NCBI RefSeq assembly: GCF_016805305.1
Contig: NZ_JAERQN010000001.1
Location: 496,001 to 560,000, forward strand
DNA from: Falsiroseomonas ponticola
GTDB taxonomy: Bacteria; Pseudomonadota; Alphaproteobacteria; Acetobacterales; Acetobacteraceae
Direction of reading: 5' to 3'
Length of the DNA: 64,000 bases
A model generated the notes under the pieces. The model was not told the origin of the DNA, did no database searches, and saw nothing but the letters and a program-made list of their open reading frames with translations. Below, one piece after another: positions 1 through 7,624 of the stretch. How positions within the stretch are numbered: position 1 is the first letter of the stretch; the number at the start of each line of letters is the position of its first letter. Position numbers and translations under genes: made by a program.

Positions 1-479
1 GAAGGCGTCTGGCAGCGCGTGCGGTTGGCGCGGGTCAGCGGGCTGATCGTCAAGAGGGCGTGGGCCGCGTCCCACATTGCCTGTGGGACGACCATGGAAT
101 GCTCACCGGTGCGCGACACCCCCTTATGCGTCGCCGCAGCGAGCAAGGAGCTTACTTATCGCTGTGGCCCAGGCGTCAGCCGCCATTCGCATGGTCACGA
201 GGCGCGGCGTACGCCCGGACATCTCAACGCAACGGTGTTTGCTGAGCCAACCCATTCTAATCGCTTCCGCGAGCATTCAATTATTGGCAGGCCCGCAGTC
301 ACCGGCAGCACCGCCTCGCCATTCGTCAAGGAAATATGATGAATCGGGTTGCATGCAGAGTATTTTAACCCCCTTTCCTCTGATGGCAACGGCCACAATA
401 TGTCGCGCTCGGAATTAATAATCTTGATTAATGCCCGCCACTCATTATTCTAACCTCATCACCAACCACGGAGCGACAA
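1..479. other. Left-edge region without a supported gene
   Basis: No complete gene is supported. The first ~75 bases in frame 1 have almost only G/C at third codon positions and could be the tail of a gene that begins outside the window, but the frame then loses that bias, so I do not call it. Bases about 330-480 are distinctly AT-richer than the rest. They contain two copies of ATTAAT seven bases apart (about 414-432), a possible operator or promoter element for the gene at 480, whose GGAG ribosome site lies six bases before its ATG. Confidence 0.4.
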
Positions 480-782
480 ATGGCGATATTCTGGACTATT
501 AAGGAGGGCGAAGGCATTCGGATCGACGGCACCGATATCTGGATGATCAACCGCATAATTGACGGCGGAGGCGCCGCCGAAGTCGCGACGCCCTTCGGAG
601 ACATTATTATCTTGGAAGAGAACGCCGTATTCCGTGTCGGACCCGGCTTCAGGATGTGGCTGGAGCGGGGCGATCTCGACGGCCACGTTCGTCTCGCGAT
701 GGAGCACTATGTCCCGCTAATGCACCGGCATCCGCCACGCAACCACAAGATCTCGCAGTCATCAAAGGGGCCCAAGCAATGA
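480..782 (+). CDS. Hypothetical protein, 100 aa
   Basis: I do not recognise this gene. It is a small soluble protein with no signal peptide or membrane segment. Residues 1-75 look like a compact beta-rich fold with a Gly-rich turn (IIDGGGAAEVATPFGDIII), and the C-terminal 20 residues are basic and low in structure. The start is supported by GGAG six bases upstream. The stop overlaps the next start as ATGA, so the two genes are probably translated together. Codon use is less GC-rich than in the chromosomal part of the window, which suggests acquisition. The N-terminal strand pattern is loosely like small RNA-binding regulators such as CsrA or FlbT, but this is too weak for a name. Confidence 0.6.
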   Translation: MAIFWTIKEGEGIRIDGTDIWMINRIIDGGGAAEVATPFGDIIILEENAVFRVGPGFRMWLERGDLDGHVRLAMEHYVPLMHRHPPRNHKISQSSKGPKQ

Positions 783-1360
783 CGCCGCGATCAGCCACCA
801 AGCCGAAGTATACCAGCCTGCCGCCCAGCCGAAGGTTGCGCCTCGAAGTTGATCTCGAATTCGACGGCAGGATCCCATTGCCAGACGGCTTCGTCGCCAC
901 GGCCTTGGCGGACGCACTGCTGATCATGGACGAGCAGGGCCTTGTGTTTCCAGGCGTCGAATGGCCACGGCACCTGGAGCGGCTTCACGGCTGGTTCGTG
1001 AGGGTCGTCGGCAGTGGCCATCTGGTCAGTGAAGCGTCGGTGCCCGAGCGCTTTATCGAGCAGCGGCGGCAAGACGGCGACGTCTGGCCTCGGGAAAGCT
1101 TGCCTGCGGGTACGCCTGCCGCGCTCAGTGCCGAGATCGACGAGGTTCTCGCGGCCATCGACGACCTTGAGCCGCTGGTGATGGAACATGCTGAGGCCGC
1201 CTGGATCGCTGTGACTCATCTGCGGCACGCTGCTGCACAGTTGGCAACGCCAGGTCAGTCCGTGCAGGCATTGCAAGCCGCTGTAGAGCAAGGTCGGAAA
1301 GCCCTGGCGTCGTCGCATAAACTTGGCGGCGTGCTGTCGGAGCCGCTCCCTCCAACATAG
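779..1360 (+). CDS. Hypothetical protein, 193 aa
   Basis: I do not recognise this gene. The ATG at 779 overlaps the preceding stop (ATGA), which decides this start over longer in-frame options that run antisense to its partner. The N-terminal ~80 residues are strand-rich (motif LEVDLEFDGRIPLP). Residues ~110-180 are predicted helical and acidic/Ala-rich, with heptad-like spacing that suggests a helical bundle. There is no signal peptide or membrane span. It forms a bicistronic unit with the 100-aa protein before it and probably works with it. Function unknown. Confidence 0.6.
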   Translation: MTPRSATKPKYTSLPPSRRLRLEVDLEFDGRIPLPDGFVATALADALLIMDEQGLVFPGVEWPRHLERLHGWFVRVVGSGHLVSEASVPERFIEQRRQDGDVWPRESLPAGTPAALSAEIDEVLAAIDDLEPLVMEHAEAAWIAVTHLRHAAAQLATPGQSVQALQAAVEQGRKALASSHKLGGVLSEPLPPT

Positions 1361-1478
1361 CCGGAGCAACCAGCTCTTTCGGCATCAGGCGTAGGCAGCT
1401 CTGTGCCGGTCGTTGCGACGGCAGGGTCTCCAAGTTGCCGGAGCCCGTGCAGGTCATCAACAAGGCGTTGGCCAAGGA

Positions 1479-1494
1479 GTGCACTTGAGTGCAC
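1479..1494. repeat. 16-bp palindrome-like site (third copy)
   Basis: Sequence GTGCACTTGAGTGCAC. It differs by one base from the perfect palindrome GTGCACTCGAGTGCAC at 13983 and from the near-identical copy at 18576. Flanking bases are unrelated to those at the other two sites. It may be an unoccupied or secondary target of the tyrosine recombinase pair; this is inference from sequence identity only. Confidence 0.5.
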
Positions 1495-1658
1495 GCAATG
1501 CAAGGTTGGCAGTGCTTGGCCAACGAGGCGAGCGAGTGGGATCTCCTGAGCTATCTGGAGTGTTTGATCCCATAATTTGATAGTGAACTAACCTCTACAG
1601 CGTTGAAGAAGGCGCCATTGGCTATGTTTGTCACGGCCGCGCGACGCCTCGGCAGGCC

Positions 1659-1694
1659 GCAGGAGTTGACCCGCTTTCGTGAGCCAACTCCTGC
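1659..1694 (-). terminator. Inverted repeat after the kinase operon
   Basis: Perfect 10-bp arms (GCAGGAGTTG and its complement) separated by 16 bases, 26 bases beyond the stop of the last gene of the minus-strand operon. The position suits a terminator, but no run of T follows on the minus strand, so it is a weak candidate. Confidence 0.3.
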
Positions 1695-1720
1695 GTAGCA
1701 ACTGGCCGTGCGGCTCCCTG

Positions 1721-2524
1721 TCAGCTGCCCTGTGCCCTCAGGAAGGCTTCGAAGCCAGCCGGGCGGGCAGCATCGCGCGCCAGCGGGCCGCGCGGCCGCT
1801 CGGCCGCCTGGGCGCGAACCAGTTCCTCCGTGGTGCGGATCAGCGCCTCCGCGCTGGCGACACCGCGCTCGTTGCGGGCCACCGCCGCGTCGATGCCGCG
1901 CAGCGCGGCCTCCACCTGGCCCATCACCCCCGCGGTGCGCGCGAGCTCGATCTGCGCGGGCAGGATGGCCAACTGCGCCCGCACCTCGCCACGCGCCACC
2001 AGCAACTCGTCATGCCGGGCGATGATCGCAGCCCGCTGGGCACGCGCATTGTCCAGGAAGGCCAACACGCCGTCGCGTTCCGTCCAGGTCAGCTGCATCT
2101 GCCGCTCCAACGATGCGCTGCCCGGCAAGGTCACGCCGACATAGGCGATCGGGGCCTGCGGCGTCGTCGCATTCGCCAGCAGCAGGCGCCGTCCCTCGTG
2201 CAGGAACATCTCAGCGCGCGAGGCCTTTGCCTCCTCCCGCACGATCAGCGACTGCACCTCGCGCGCAGCCACGGCCAGCGGCTGCAGACCCGCCTCCACC
2301 GCGGCTTCCGAACGACGCAGCTTCGCCTGCTGGTATTCCAGGCAGCCCACCGCATCCGCCTGGCAGGCGGCCACATCCCAGCCATTGGTGGCGCCCCGCA
2401 TGGCGGAGCGCGCCTGGCTCGTCGCCTGGGCGGTCAGGTCCGGCAGCACCGCGCCGCCGCCGAGCAGCAGCGCGCCGAAGGTCGCGCCGCCGAGAAGGAG
2501 GTAACCGAGCTTCGAAACAGGCAT
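1721..2524 (-). CDS. Membrane-anchored coiled-coil protein, last gene of the kinase operon
   Basis: 267 aa. Residues ~6-27 form one hydrophobic segment (LGYLLLGGATFGALLLGGGA) after a short basic N-terminus, so it is a single-pass inner-membrane protein or has an uncleaved signal. The rest is almost all helix, Ala/Arg/Glu-rich, with long coiled-coil-like stretches (residues ~60-250) and a Cys pair near 54 and 61. I recognise no family. It is the last member of the operon, 84 bases after the Lon-like gene; a small GC hairpin (2546-2562) lies in that gap. The layout suggests an envelope-facing scaffold or sensor for the kinase/phosphatase genes, by context only. Confidence 0.6.
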   Translation of the reverse strand: MPVSKLGYLLLGGATFGALLLGGGAVLPDLTAQATSQARSAMRGATNGWDVAACQADAVGCLEYQQAKLRRSEAAVEAGLQPLAVAAREVQSLIVREEAKASRAEMFLHEGRRLLLANATTPQAPIAYVGVTLPGSASLERQMQLTWTERDGVLAFLDNARAQRAAIIARHDELLVARGEVRAQLAILPAQIELARTAGVMGQVEAALRGIDAAVARNERGVASAEALIRTTEELVRAQAAERPRGPLARDAARPAGFEAFLRAQGS

Positions 2525-2608
2525 TTGATATCTCCGTGCCAGTCCGGGGCGCCTGTCGCCCCGTCACACCCTTCTCCTCCGGGAAAAATGGCACAGTCAG
2601 ACGATGAA

Positions 2609-3175
2609 TCAGGCGTTTTTCGCAGCAGCCCAGAGGAAGGACGCTTCCTCTATATGGCCGATGGCATGCACCAGCACGCCCGCCTGCCGCGCGCGCGCGA
2701 TGGCGGCATGCCCCTCGGCGTTCAAGGCGCGGAGGTTGGCGAGGGGGAAGAACAGCACGTCGCCGGCGGCGCAGACCGCCTCCGCCAGGAAAACCAGCTT
2801 TGTGCCAAGCTCCTCCACCGCCCCCACTTGGCCGCCTCGACCCGGTGGAATGGTGCCGGTCGCGTGCAGGCGCCGCCCACCGGCAGCGCCCGCCAGCAGA
2901 AGCCGGTCCGCGAGGGCAAGGGCGAGTTCGTAGCTGCGCCCCTCGAAGTCGCCGCTGCCGGACAGGGCGCGGTACCGAACGAAGACCGGCTCCGCCAGGC
3001 GGTCGGGCGGGCGGGTCGCCGCCAGCACCGCCTCCACGGCAGGGGGCGAGACATGCGGTGGAAAAGCGATGAGCCGCACGGTCGCGCGCGCCGCTAGGTC
3101 CACCTGCGCGGTCAGTACGCGCAGCGCACCGATCGCCGGCTGCGGGCCGGCTAGGGGAAAGCGGACCTCGGCCAT
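2609..3175 (-). CDS. Stand-alone Lon-type (S16 fold) protease domain protein
   Basis: 188 aa, with ATG at 3175, seven bases after the preceding stop; an upstream extension in the same frame only shadows the neighbour. Residues ~75-150 resemble the proteolytic domain of Lon: FEGRSYELALALAD places a Ser at 81 where Lon has its nucleophile, LHATGTI at 103-109 matches the Lon segment before the turn, and GAVEELGTKLVFLAEA puts a Lys at 126. The Ser-Lys spacing is 45 residues against 43 in E. coli Lon (S679/K722). There is no AAA+ ATPase domain and no Lon N-domain, so any activity would need a partner or be ATP-independent. It sits inside a kinase/phosphatase/FHA/vWA operon, which suggests phosphorylation-linked proteolysis (inference). 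It could also be an inactive S16-fold scaffold. Confidence 0.65.
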   Translation of the reverse strand: MAEVRFPLAGPQPAIGALRVLTAQVDLAARATVRLIAFPPHVSPPAVEAVLAATRPPDRLAEPVFVRYRALSGSGDFEGRSYELALALADRLLLAGAAGGRRLHATGTIPPGRGGQVGAVEELGTKLVFLAEAVCAAGDVLFFPLANLRALNAEGHAAIARARQAGVLVHAIGHIEEASFLWAAAKNA

Positions 3176-3182
3176 GGCCGCG

Positions 3183-3737
3183 CTAGCCGCCTTCGATGCG
3201 CACGCCCATGCGTGCCAGCCGCGCCATCGGCGTGCCGTGCTCGGTCCAGACACCGCCAAGCGTGCCGCTCGCATCGGGCCAGCCTTCGAGCCAGACCAGC
3301 CCCTCCTCGTCAAGCAGCCGCAACGGCAGCCCATCCAGTGCCGCGCATATGCGGTCCGACAGGCGCAGCAGCAGCAGCCATTCCGGGTCGGCGCCTTCCT
3401 CGTCGCGCTGCCCGGCCAGGGTGAAATCTGCGGACCGCAATTCGAAGGTGTCGGCCTCTGTTGCGGCGGCCAGTCGTCGCGCTTCGGTTTCCACGCCGGC
3501 CCTGGCCAACCGATGCGCGGCGATCCTGCGGAGTGCATCGCGGGCCTGGGCATGGTGCAGGCGCGCAGCGGGAGAGAGCAGCAGGCGCTGTTCGTCCGCG
3601 GGGGTCAGCGCCGGGGCGCGACCGGACAGCGCACGCTGGTAGAAGGCGACCGGGGGCGCGGCCTCGGGATCGTCCCAGGGCTGGTCGGCCATGATCTCCC
3701 GCAACAGACGGTTTCGCCCCTTGCCTATCGCCGCCAT
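3183..3737 (-). CDS. Hypothetical operon protein, 184 aa
   Basis: I do not recognise this gene. It starts at the ATG at 3737, overlapping the previous gene by 13 bases, and its stop is seven bases before the Lon-like start, so all three are tightly coupled. An internal ATG at 3692 is an alternative start. Residues 40-110 are helical and rich in Arg/Ala; residues 115-184 look like alternating strands with many Trp/Leu/Gly (GLVWLEGWPDASG). There is no signal or membrane span. Position between the 366-aa protein and the Lon-like protein suggests an adaptor or substrate-recognition role, but nothing in the sequence proves it. Confidence 0.55.
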   Translation of the reverse strand: MAAIGKGRNRLLREIMADQPWDDPEAAPPVAFYQRALSGRAPALTPADEQRLLLSPAARLHHAQARDALRRIAAHRLARAGVETEARRLAAATEADTFELRSADFTLAGQRDEEGADPEWLLLLRLSDRICAALDGLPLRLLDEEGLVWLEGWPDASGTLGGVWTEHGTPMARLARMGVRIEGG

Positions 3738-4825
3738 GAAATCCGGTCCTCTGGTGCCACCGTTGCGTTGAAGCGCTTGATCGCCAGCACGAATTGCGCG
3801 CGGGCGGCCGCCAGCGCGGCGTCGTACTCTGCTTCGTTGCGGCCGAAACGCGCGGCAAAGTCAGGAATTTTCAGGTCTGCCAAGTGCGATTCATCCTCAT
3901 GGTGCAGGAACACCGCGCGCTGCCATGCATCCAGCCGCCCGAAGGCATCGCGCCGCACCGCCTCGGCCCGCTGCGTGGTGCTGGCCAGTATCTCGGGGTC
4001 GGGTGGCGGGACAAGGGTCGCGTCCTCGTCGCCGCGAGCGCGCAGCAGCGGGTGAAATTCCTCCAGGTATCCCACCACGCGGGCCCGTTGCAGCGCGGGG
4101 TTGTTGCGGGCATTCGGCAAATGGTGGTCGTCCGGCGGGATGCTGGCGATCAGCGCGTCGATGAACCAGTCCTCCAGCGGATGGATATGCGCGGCATCGC
4201 GCCCTGCCAGAGGATCGCCCGCGCGTGCGAGGTCGAGGCGATGGGTTTTTTGCGCCACCTCTCGCTCGATGGCCCCAATCAGCCGCGCCAGCCCCGCCCA
4301 TGCGCGACCGCGCGCCGGGGCCTGCGGCGAGCGCAGGATCTCCCCCTGGTCGCGACCGAAAAGGGACAGGCTGCGATACAGCACGGCCACCGGCTGCGGC
4401 ACAGCCTCGGCGGGCGCGCAGATTGCCCCGCGGTCGCGCAGCAGCCGCGCCGCCAGCCGGTCATTCGGTAGGACGGCCGCCGCTCGGCCCGGTGCCGCCT
4501 CGGCTTCCGTGGCCGCGAACAGGATCGCCTGGCAGGCGCGCCAGGGACAGATATGGAATGAGGGGGCGGGAGGCAGGTCGGCGCCGGAGCCGCTGGACGG
4601 CGGCTCCGCAGGCTCCTCCGCCGCCGCGGCGTTCAGCTGTGCTCGCCGTTCCAGTTCCGCTGCCATGGCGCGGAAGAAGGCCTGCGCCACGGCGCGCGCC
4701 TCCTCCACCGGCACGCTGCCCACCGGGCAGAAGCGCAGCAGCGTGGCACGCTGCTCCACCCCCAGTTCACACAGCATGCGCAGAAGCTGCCGGAACGGGA
4801 AATGGCCGAAATCCGGATGGCTCAT
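3725..4825 (-). CDS. Hypothetical operon protein, 366 aa
   Basis: I do not recognise this family. The ATG at 4825 overlaps the PP2C stop by four bases (ATGA). The N-terminal ~70 residues are helical, followed by a Pro/Ser-rich linker (~72-88), a central domain with a CPWRACQAILFAA segment, and a C-terminal helical region. The last ~70 residues (from LDAWQRAVFLHH to AIKRFNA) have helix lengths and spacing that recall sigma region 4-like HTH bundles; this is only a visual resemblance. Cytosolic by sequence. It is the largest unidentified member of the kinase operon, so it is a good candidate for the output or target protein. Confidence 0.55.
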   Translation of the reverse strand: MSHPDFGHFPFRQLLRMLCELGVEQRATLLRFCPVGSVPVEEARAVAQAFFRAMAAELERRAQLNAAAAEEPAEPPSSGSGADLPPAPSFHICPWRACQAILFAATEAEAAPGRAAAVLPNDRLAARLLRDRGAICAPAEAVPQPVAVLYRSLSLFGRDQGEILRSPQAPARGRAWAGLARLIGAIEREVAQKTHRLDLARAGDPLAGRDAAHIHPLEDWFIDALIASIPPDDHHLPNARNNPALQRARVVGYLEEFHPLLRARGDEDATLVPPPDPEILASTTQRAEAVRRDAFGRLDAWQRAVFLHHEDESHLADLKIPDFAARFGRNEAEYDAALAAARAQFVLAIKRFNATVAPEDRISWRR

Positions 4826-5721
4826 GGCGGGCTACCCATCGGCGCAGGCCGCGCCAGGATGACGGCGATGTTGTCGCGCCCGCCTGCGGCCAATGCAGCG
4901 GCGACCAGCCTCTCGCCGATCTGGCGCAGCGGTGCGCCGGCTTCCTCGGCCAGGATGGCATCGAAGCGCGCCGGCTCCACCTCTCCCCATAGGCCATCGC
5001 TGCACAGCATGAGCAGATCGCCGGCCGCGATGCCGCGCAAGGCCGGCGAGGCCTGATCGGTGCCATCGGCCTCCTTGCCGCCCCAGTTCGGCTCGATCAC
5101 CAGCGTGGGGTCCGGCCCGCCGAGCGTGCTGAACAGCGTGTTGCGCAGCTGTGCAGGCGCCTCCTCCTCATTGGCGATACGCCCGCCGTCCACATAGATC
5201 CGCGCCATGCTGTGATCGCGGGTACGATAGGCCCGCCCCTGGGCCGGGAGGTGGTAGAACCGGCTATCGCCCGCCCCTGCATGCACCAGTTCCCTTGCAG
5301 TGGCCAGGACAGCGACCAGGGTCGTTGCCCCGGGCTCCTGGTCCGCAGCCGCCGCCCGGATTGCGGCGTCCAGCCGCCCGAAGGCCAGCACCAGCGCGGT
5401 ATGGGAGCTCCGCGTGTCCGGCGGCGTGTCCGGCGGCGTCGGCTGCTCGGCCAGCGCCTCCAGGAAGCGATCGGCCAGGCCCTGTACCGCGATCTCGGCT
5501 GCCGCGGCGCCATCGGCGGAGCCGCCCAGCCCATCGGCCACTGCCAGCAGCAGCAGGGGCACAGGGGACAGAACGAGCGGCACCACCACCAGCCGGTCCT
5601 CCTGCCTTGCGCGGCGGAAACCCCGGTGCATCACCGCGGCCCAGTCCAGCCCCGCCCACTGGCCTTCCTGCCAAGGCAAGGTGCCGGATATGTCGCCGAC
5701 CAGCCGCAGCGGCTTCGTCAT
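4822..5721 (-). CDS. PP2C-family Ser/Thr protein phosphatase
   Basis: 299 aa, a soluble metal-dependent phosphatase that would reverse the action of the two kinases in the operon. The PP2C motifs are in order: R-x-x-QEDR near residue 40 (metal/phosphate Arg and Asp), VADGLGG (~62), GATTLVAV (~135), HAGAGDSR (~150), DHS (~170), LCSDGLWG (~245) and GGRDNIAVI near the C-terminus. All the metal-binding Asp positions I can check are kept, so it should be active. The start overlaps the vWA stop as ATGA. A short PDTPPDT repeat near residue 100 reflects a small DNA duplication. Kinase/PP2C/FHA/vWA sets are known from type VI secretion and TerY-P systems; neither companion set is present here. Confidence 0.9.
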   Translation of the reverse strand: MTKPLRLVGDISGTLPWQEGQWAGLDWAAVMHRGFRRARQEDRLVVVPLVLSPVPLLLLAVADGLGGSADGAAAAEIAVQGLADRFLEALAEQPTPPDTPPDTRSSHTALVLAFGRLDAAIRAAAADQEPGATTLVAVLATARELVHAGAGDSRFYHLPAQGRAYRTRDHSMARIYVDGGRIANEEEAPAQLRNTLFSTLGGPDPTLVIEPNWGGKEADGTDQASPALRGIAAGDLLMLCSDGLWGEVEPARFDAILAEEAGAPLRQIGERLVAAALAAGGRDNIAVILARPAPMGSPP

Positions 5722-6968
5722 GCCGGCTTGCCCTCGGCAATGCGCCGTCGCCCGGCCTCGTCCAGCAGCCGCGAGGTGGACACGGCCGGGTTCGCCCCGG
5801 TGCCGAGATCCGCCTGCAGCTGGCGCGCCGCATTCACCAGCGCGATGCTCCCGGATCGCGTCGCCTCACGCAGCATCGCGCGCGCGATCTCCCCGGTGCG
5901 CCCGGGATCCTGGCTGGAGATCAGCAGCGCCGCCTGGTCCTGGAAGCGCCAATCGGCAGCCGCGCGCTCAACGCTTTCCTGCACCGTCATCACTCGGTCC
6001 AGCGAGAGGGTGAAGGTGATCGGCACCGCCAAGCTGGCCTGGCTTCCCGCCACATTTAGATGTAACGACAGCAATGGCCGCTGGCCGGGCTGCGCGCCCT
6101 CCCCCGGCCCCGGCACCCGCAGGCGCAGCATCAGCTCGGTCACGCCGCCGACCTCGCCCACCGCCACCACAGGGCCGCGGGATTGCCCCGGCGCGATGGG
6201 CAACGGCGCAAAGCTGGGCGCGATGCGGGCCGCGGCTTCCAGCTGCAGCCCGGGCAAATGCGGTTCCACCACCAACCGCGCATCGGCGTCACGCACGGAT
6301 TGCGCGGGCTCCAGCACGTCTAGCAGCTCCGGCGTCAGCGCATCCGTGGTGCGGGCATGGATGAAGCGCCCGCCGCCGCCGACCCTGCAAAGCGCATGCA
6401 GCAGCGGCGCATTGAACAATTCTGGCCGCCCGAGGCCGATCGCCTGTAGCGGCACGCCCGCCCGGCCGAGTGCCGCAGCCCGACTGTGCAGCGGCGCCAG
6501 GTCCACCATCGGCTTCCGCGCCGCATCATAGGGGTGCCCGTCGGTAACCAGGACGGCCAGCCGTGCGCGGCCCGGTACCGGGGTGGCGGCCGCTGCCAGC
6601 CAGTCCAGCGCCAGATCTATCCGCGTGCCGAAGCCGGTGGTCGCGACGGCTAGGCGAGAAGCTGCCTCGCGCTGGGCGGAGGCGCCGTTCAGCCCGCGAA
6701 CCAGTTCCACCACCGCGCCGTGGAACAGCGCGAGGGAGAGCCGGTCGCCCGGCCGCAGCAACTCCGCCAGGCGGGTGGCGGCCAACCGCGCCTGGTCGAA
6801 GGGAGCGCCAATCATCGAGGAACTAGCGTCCAGCGCCAGCGCCACGTCGAGTGGCAGGGGCCGGCCCAAGGTCTGGCCCCCCGCGTTCGGCGTGATGCGG
6901 AGGCGGAGGTAGCGGACCTCCTCCCCTTCCATGGCCTGGAAAGGACGGTTGAGATCGCAGGCGAGCAT
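5718..6968 (-). CDS. von Willebrand factor A domain protein
   Basis: 416 aa. The vWA domain occupies about residues 38-225, with a complete MIDAS metal site: DASSS (DxSxS) at about 49, a Thr in TTGFGTRID and Asp in VTDGHP. The ~190 residues after it are mostly beta-strand and end in a helical tail, similar in layout to TerY/PpkA-type vWA proteins. No signal peptide, so probably cytosolic. A GGAGG site lies just before the start. It sits between the FHA and PP2C genes and overlaps PP2C by four bases. vWA proteins in such sets usually act as metal-dependent binding platforms for kinase substrates (family knowledge); the partner here is unknown. Confidence 0.85.
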   Translation of the reverse strand: MLACDLNRPFQAMEGEEVRYLRLRITPNAGGQTLGRPLPLDVALALDASSSMIGAPFDQARLAATRLAELLRPGDRLSLALFHGAVVELVRGLNGASAQREAASRLAVATTGFGTRIDLALDWLAAAATPVPGRARLAVLVTDGHPYDAARKPMVDLAPLHSRAAALGRAGVPLQAIGLGRPELFNAPLLHALCRVGGGGRFIHARTTDALTPELLDVLEPAQSVRDADARLVVEPHLPGLQLEAAARIAPSFAPLPIAPGQSRGPVVAVGEVGGVTELMLRLRVPGPGEGAQPGQRPLLSLHLNVAGSQASLAVPITFTLSLDRVMTVQESVERAAADWRFQDQAALLISSQDPGRTGEIARAMLREATRSGSIALVNAARQLQADLGTGANPAVSTSRLLDEAGRRRIAEGKPA

Positions 6969-6986
6969 CGGGGCCTCCCTCCAGGC

Positions 6987-7523
6987 TCAGCGCGGGATGC
7001 GCAGCAGGTCGTCGAGATTGCGCAGCTGCTCGGCAGGCGCCGGCTCGGCCAGCGCCAAGCGGGCGTCCCAACGGGGCGGTTCCGGCCAGGCCAGCATCGC
7101 ACCAAGCCCGGCCAGGCAGAGCAGCATAAGCACGGCCACCGCCGGGCTGCGCGGCGTGGCGGCAGGTCGCGCCGCGGCGTAGCGCAGCCGCACCGTACCC
7201 AGCAGCAACTCGTCGCCCGGCGTCAGCCGCCGCCTGCCGTCATGGCCGAGTGCCAGCGCCTCGCCGTTGACCGCGGTCAGTGCGTTGCGGCTCAGCGCCT
7301 CCATCGCATGGCCGCCGGACCCTCGCAGCAGCAGCGCATGGCGGCGTGAGACGCCGCGGCCCCCTTCGGGATCGGCCGCAGTCAGGTCGATATCCGGAAA
7401 AATGCCTCGCCCGGCATCCGCCCGGCCGAGCAGCATTTCGTCCTGGCGAAGCGGAAACCGCGCACCTCGCATCGGGCCGTCCAGCACTTCCAGCACGGCG
7501 TCGTCACCGGCTTCGCGGGCCAT
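6987..7523 (-). CDS. FHA-domain protein with C-terminal membrane anchor
   Basis: 178 aa from ATG 7523, chosen because GGAGG lies seven bases upstream; longer in-frame starts lack this. Residues ~8-115 form an FHA domain that binds phosphothreonine peptides: LLGRAD (GR motif) at ~30, GVSRRHALL (SxxH motif) at ~59 and NALTAVNGE at ~80. Residues ~128-147 form a transmembrane helix (AVLMLLCLAGLGAMLAW), leaving a short outer tail. Thus the FHA domain faces the cytosol and would recruit proteins phosphorylated by the adjacent kinases to the membrane. The gap to the upstream kinase gene is 101 bases and contains a TTTTTCCCGGAGGA motif also found before the last gene of the operon. Confidence 0.85.
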   Translation of the reverse strand: MAREAGDDAVLEVLDGPMRGARFPLRQDEMLLGRADAGRGIFPDIDLTAADPEGGRGVSRRHALLLRGSGGHAMEALSRNALTAVNGEALALGHDGRRRLTPGDELLLGTVRLRYAAARPAATPRSPAVAVLMLLCLAGLGAMLAWPEPPRWDARLALAEPAPAEQLRNLDDLLRIPR

Positions 7524-7624
7524 TGTCCATCCTCCATGGCAGCTTGCTCCCCCTTCCTCCGGGAAAAACCATGTGGCCCGGTCCCGCGTCCTGAAGGGCG
7601 CCAAACTCCGCGCCGCAAGCGCGC

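Larger units (their letters stand above)
1361..1720. other. Intergenic region with palindromic site and inverted repeat
   Basis: I see no gene here. The stretch separates the plus-strand pair from the 3' end of the minus-strand kinase operon. It holds a 16-bp near-palindrome at 1479-1494 that matches the sites bounding the recombinase element at 13983-18591 except for one central base, and a 10-bp inverted repeat at 1659-1694 close to the operon's end. Confidence 0.6.

Noticed and set aside
1..339. Open frame of 106 codons at the left edge
   Set aside because: Codon bias is gene-like only for the first ~25 codons and then disappears; no ribosome site or family match.
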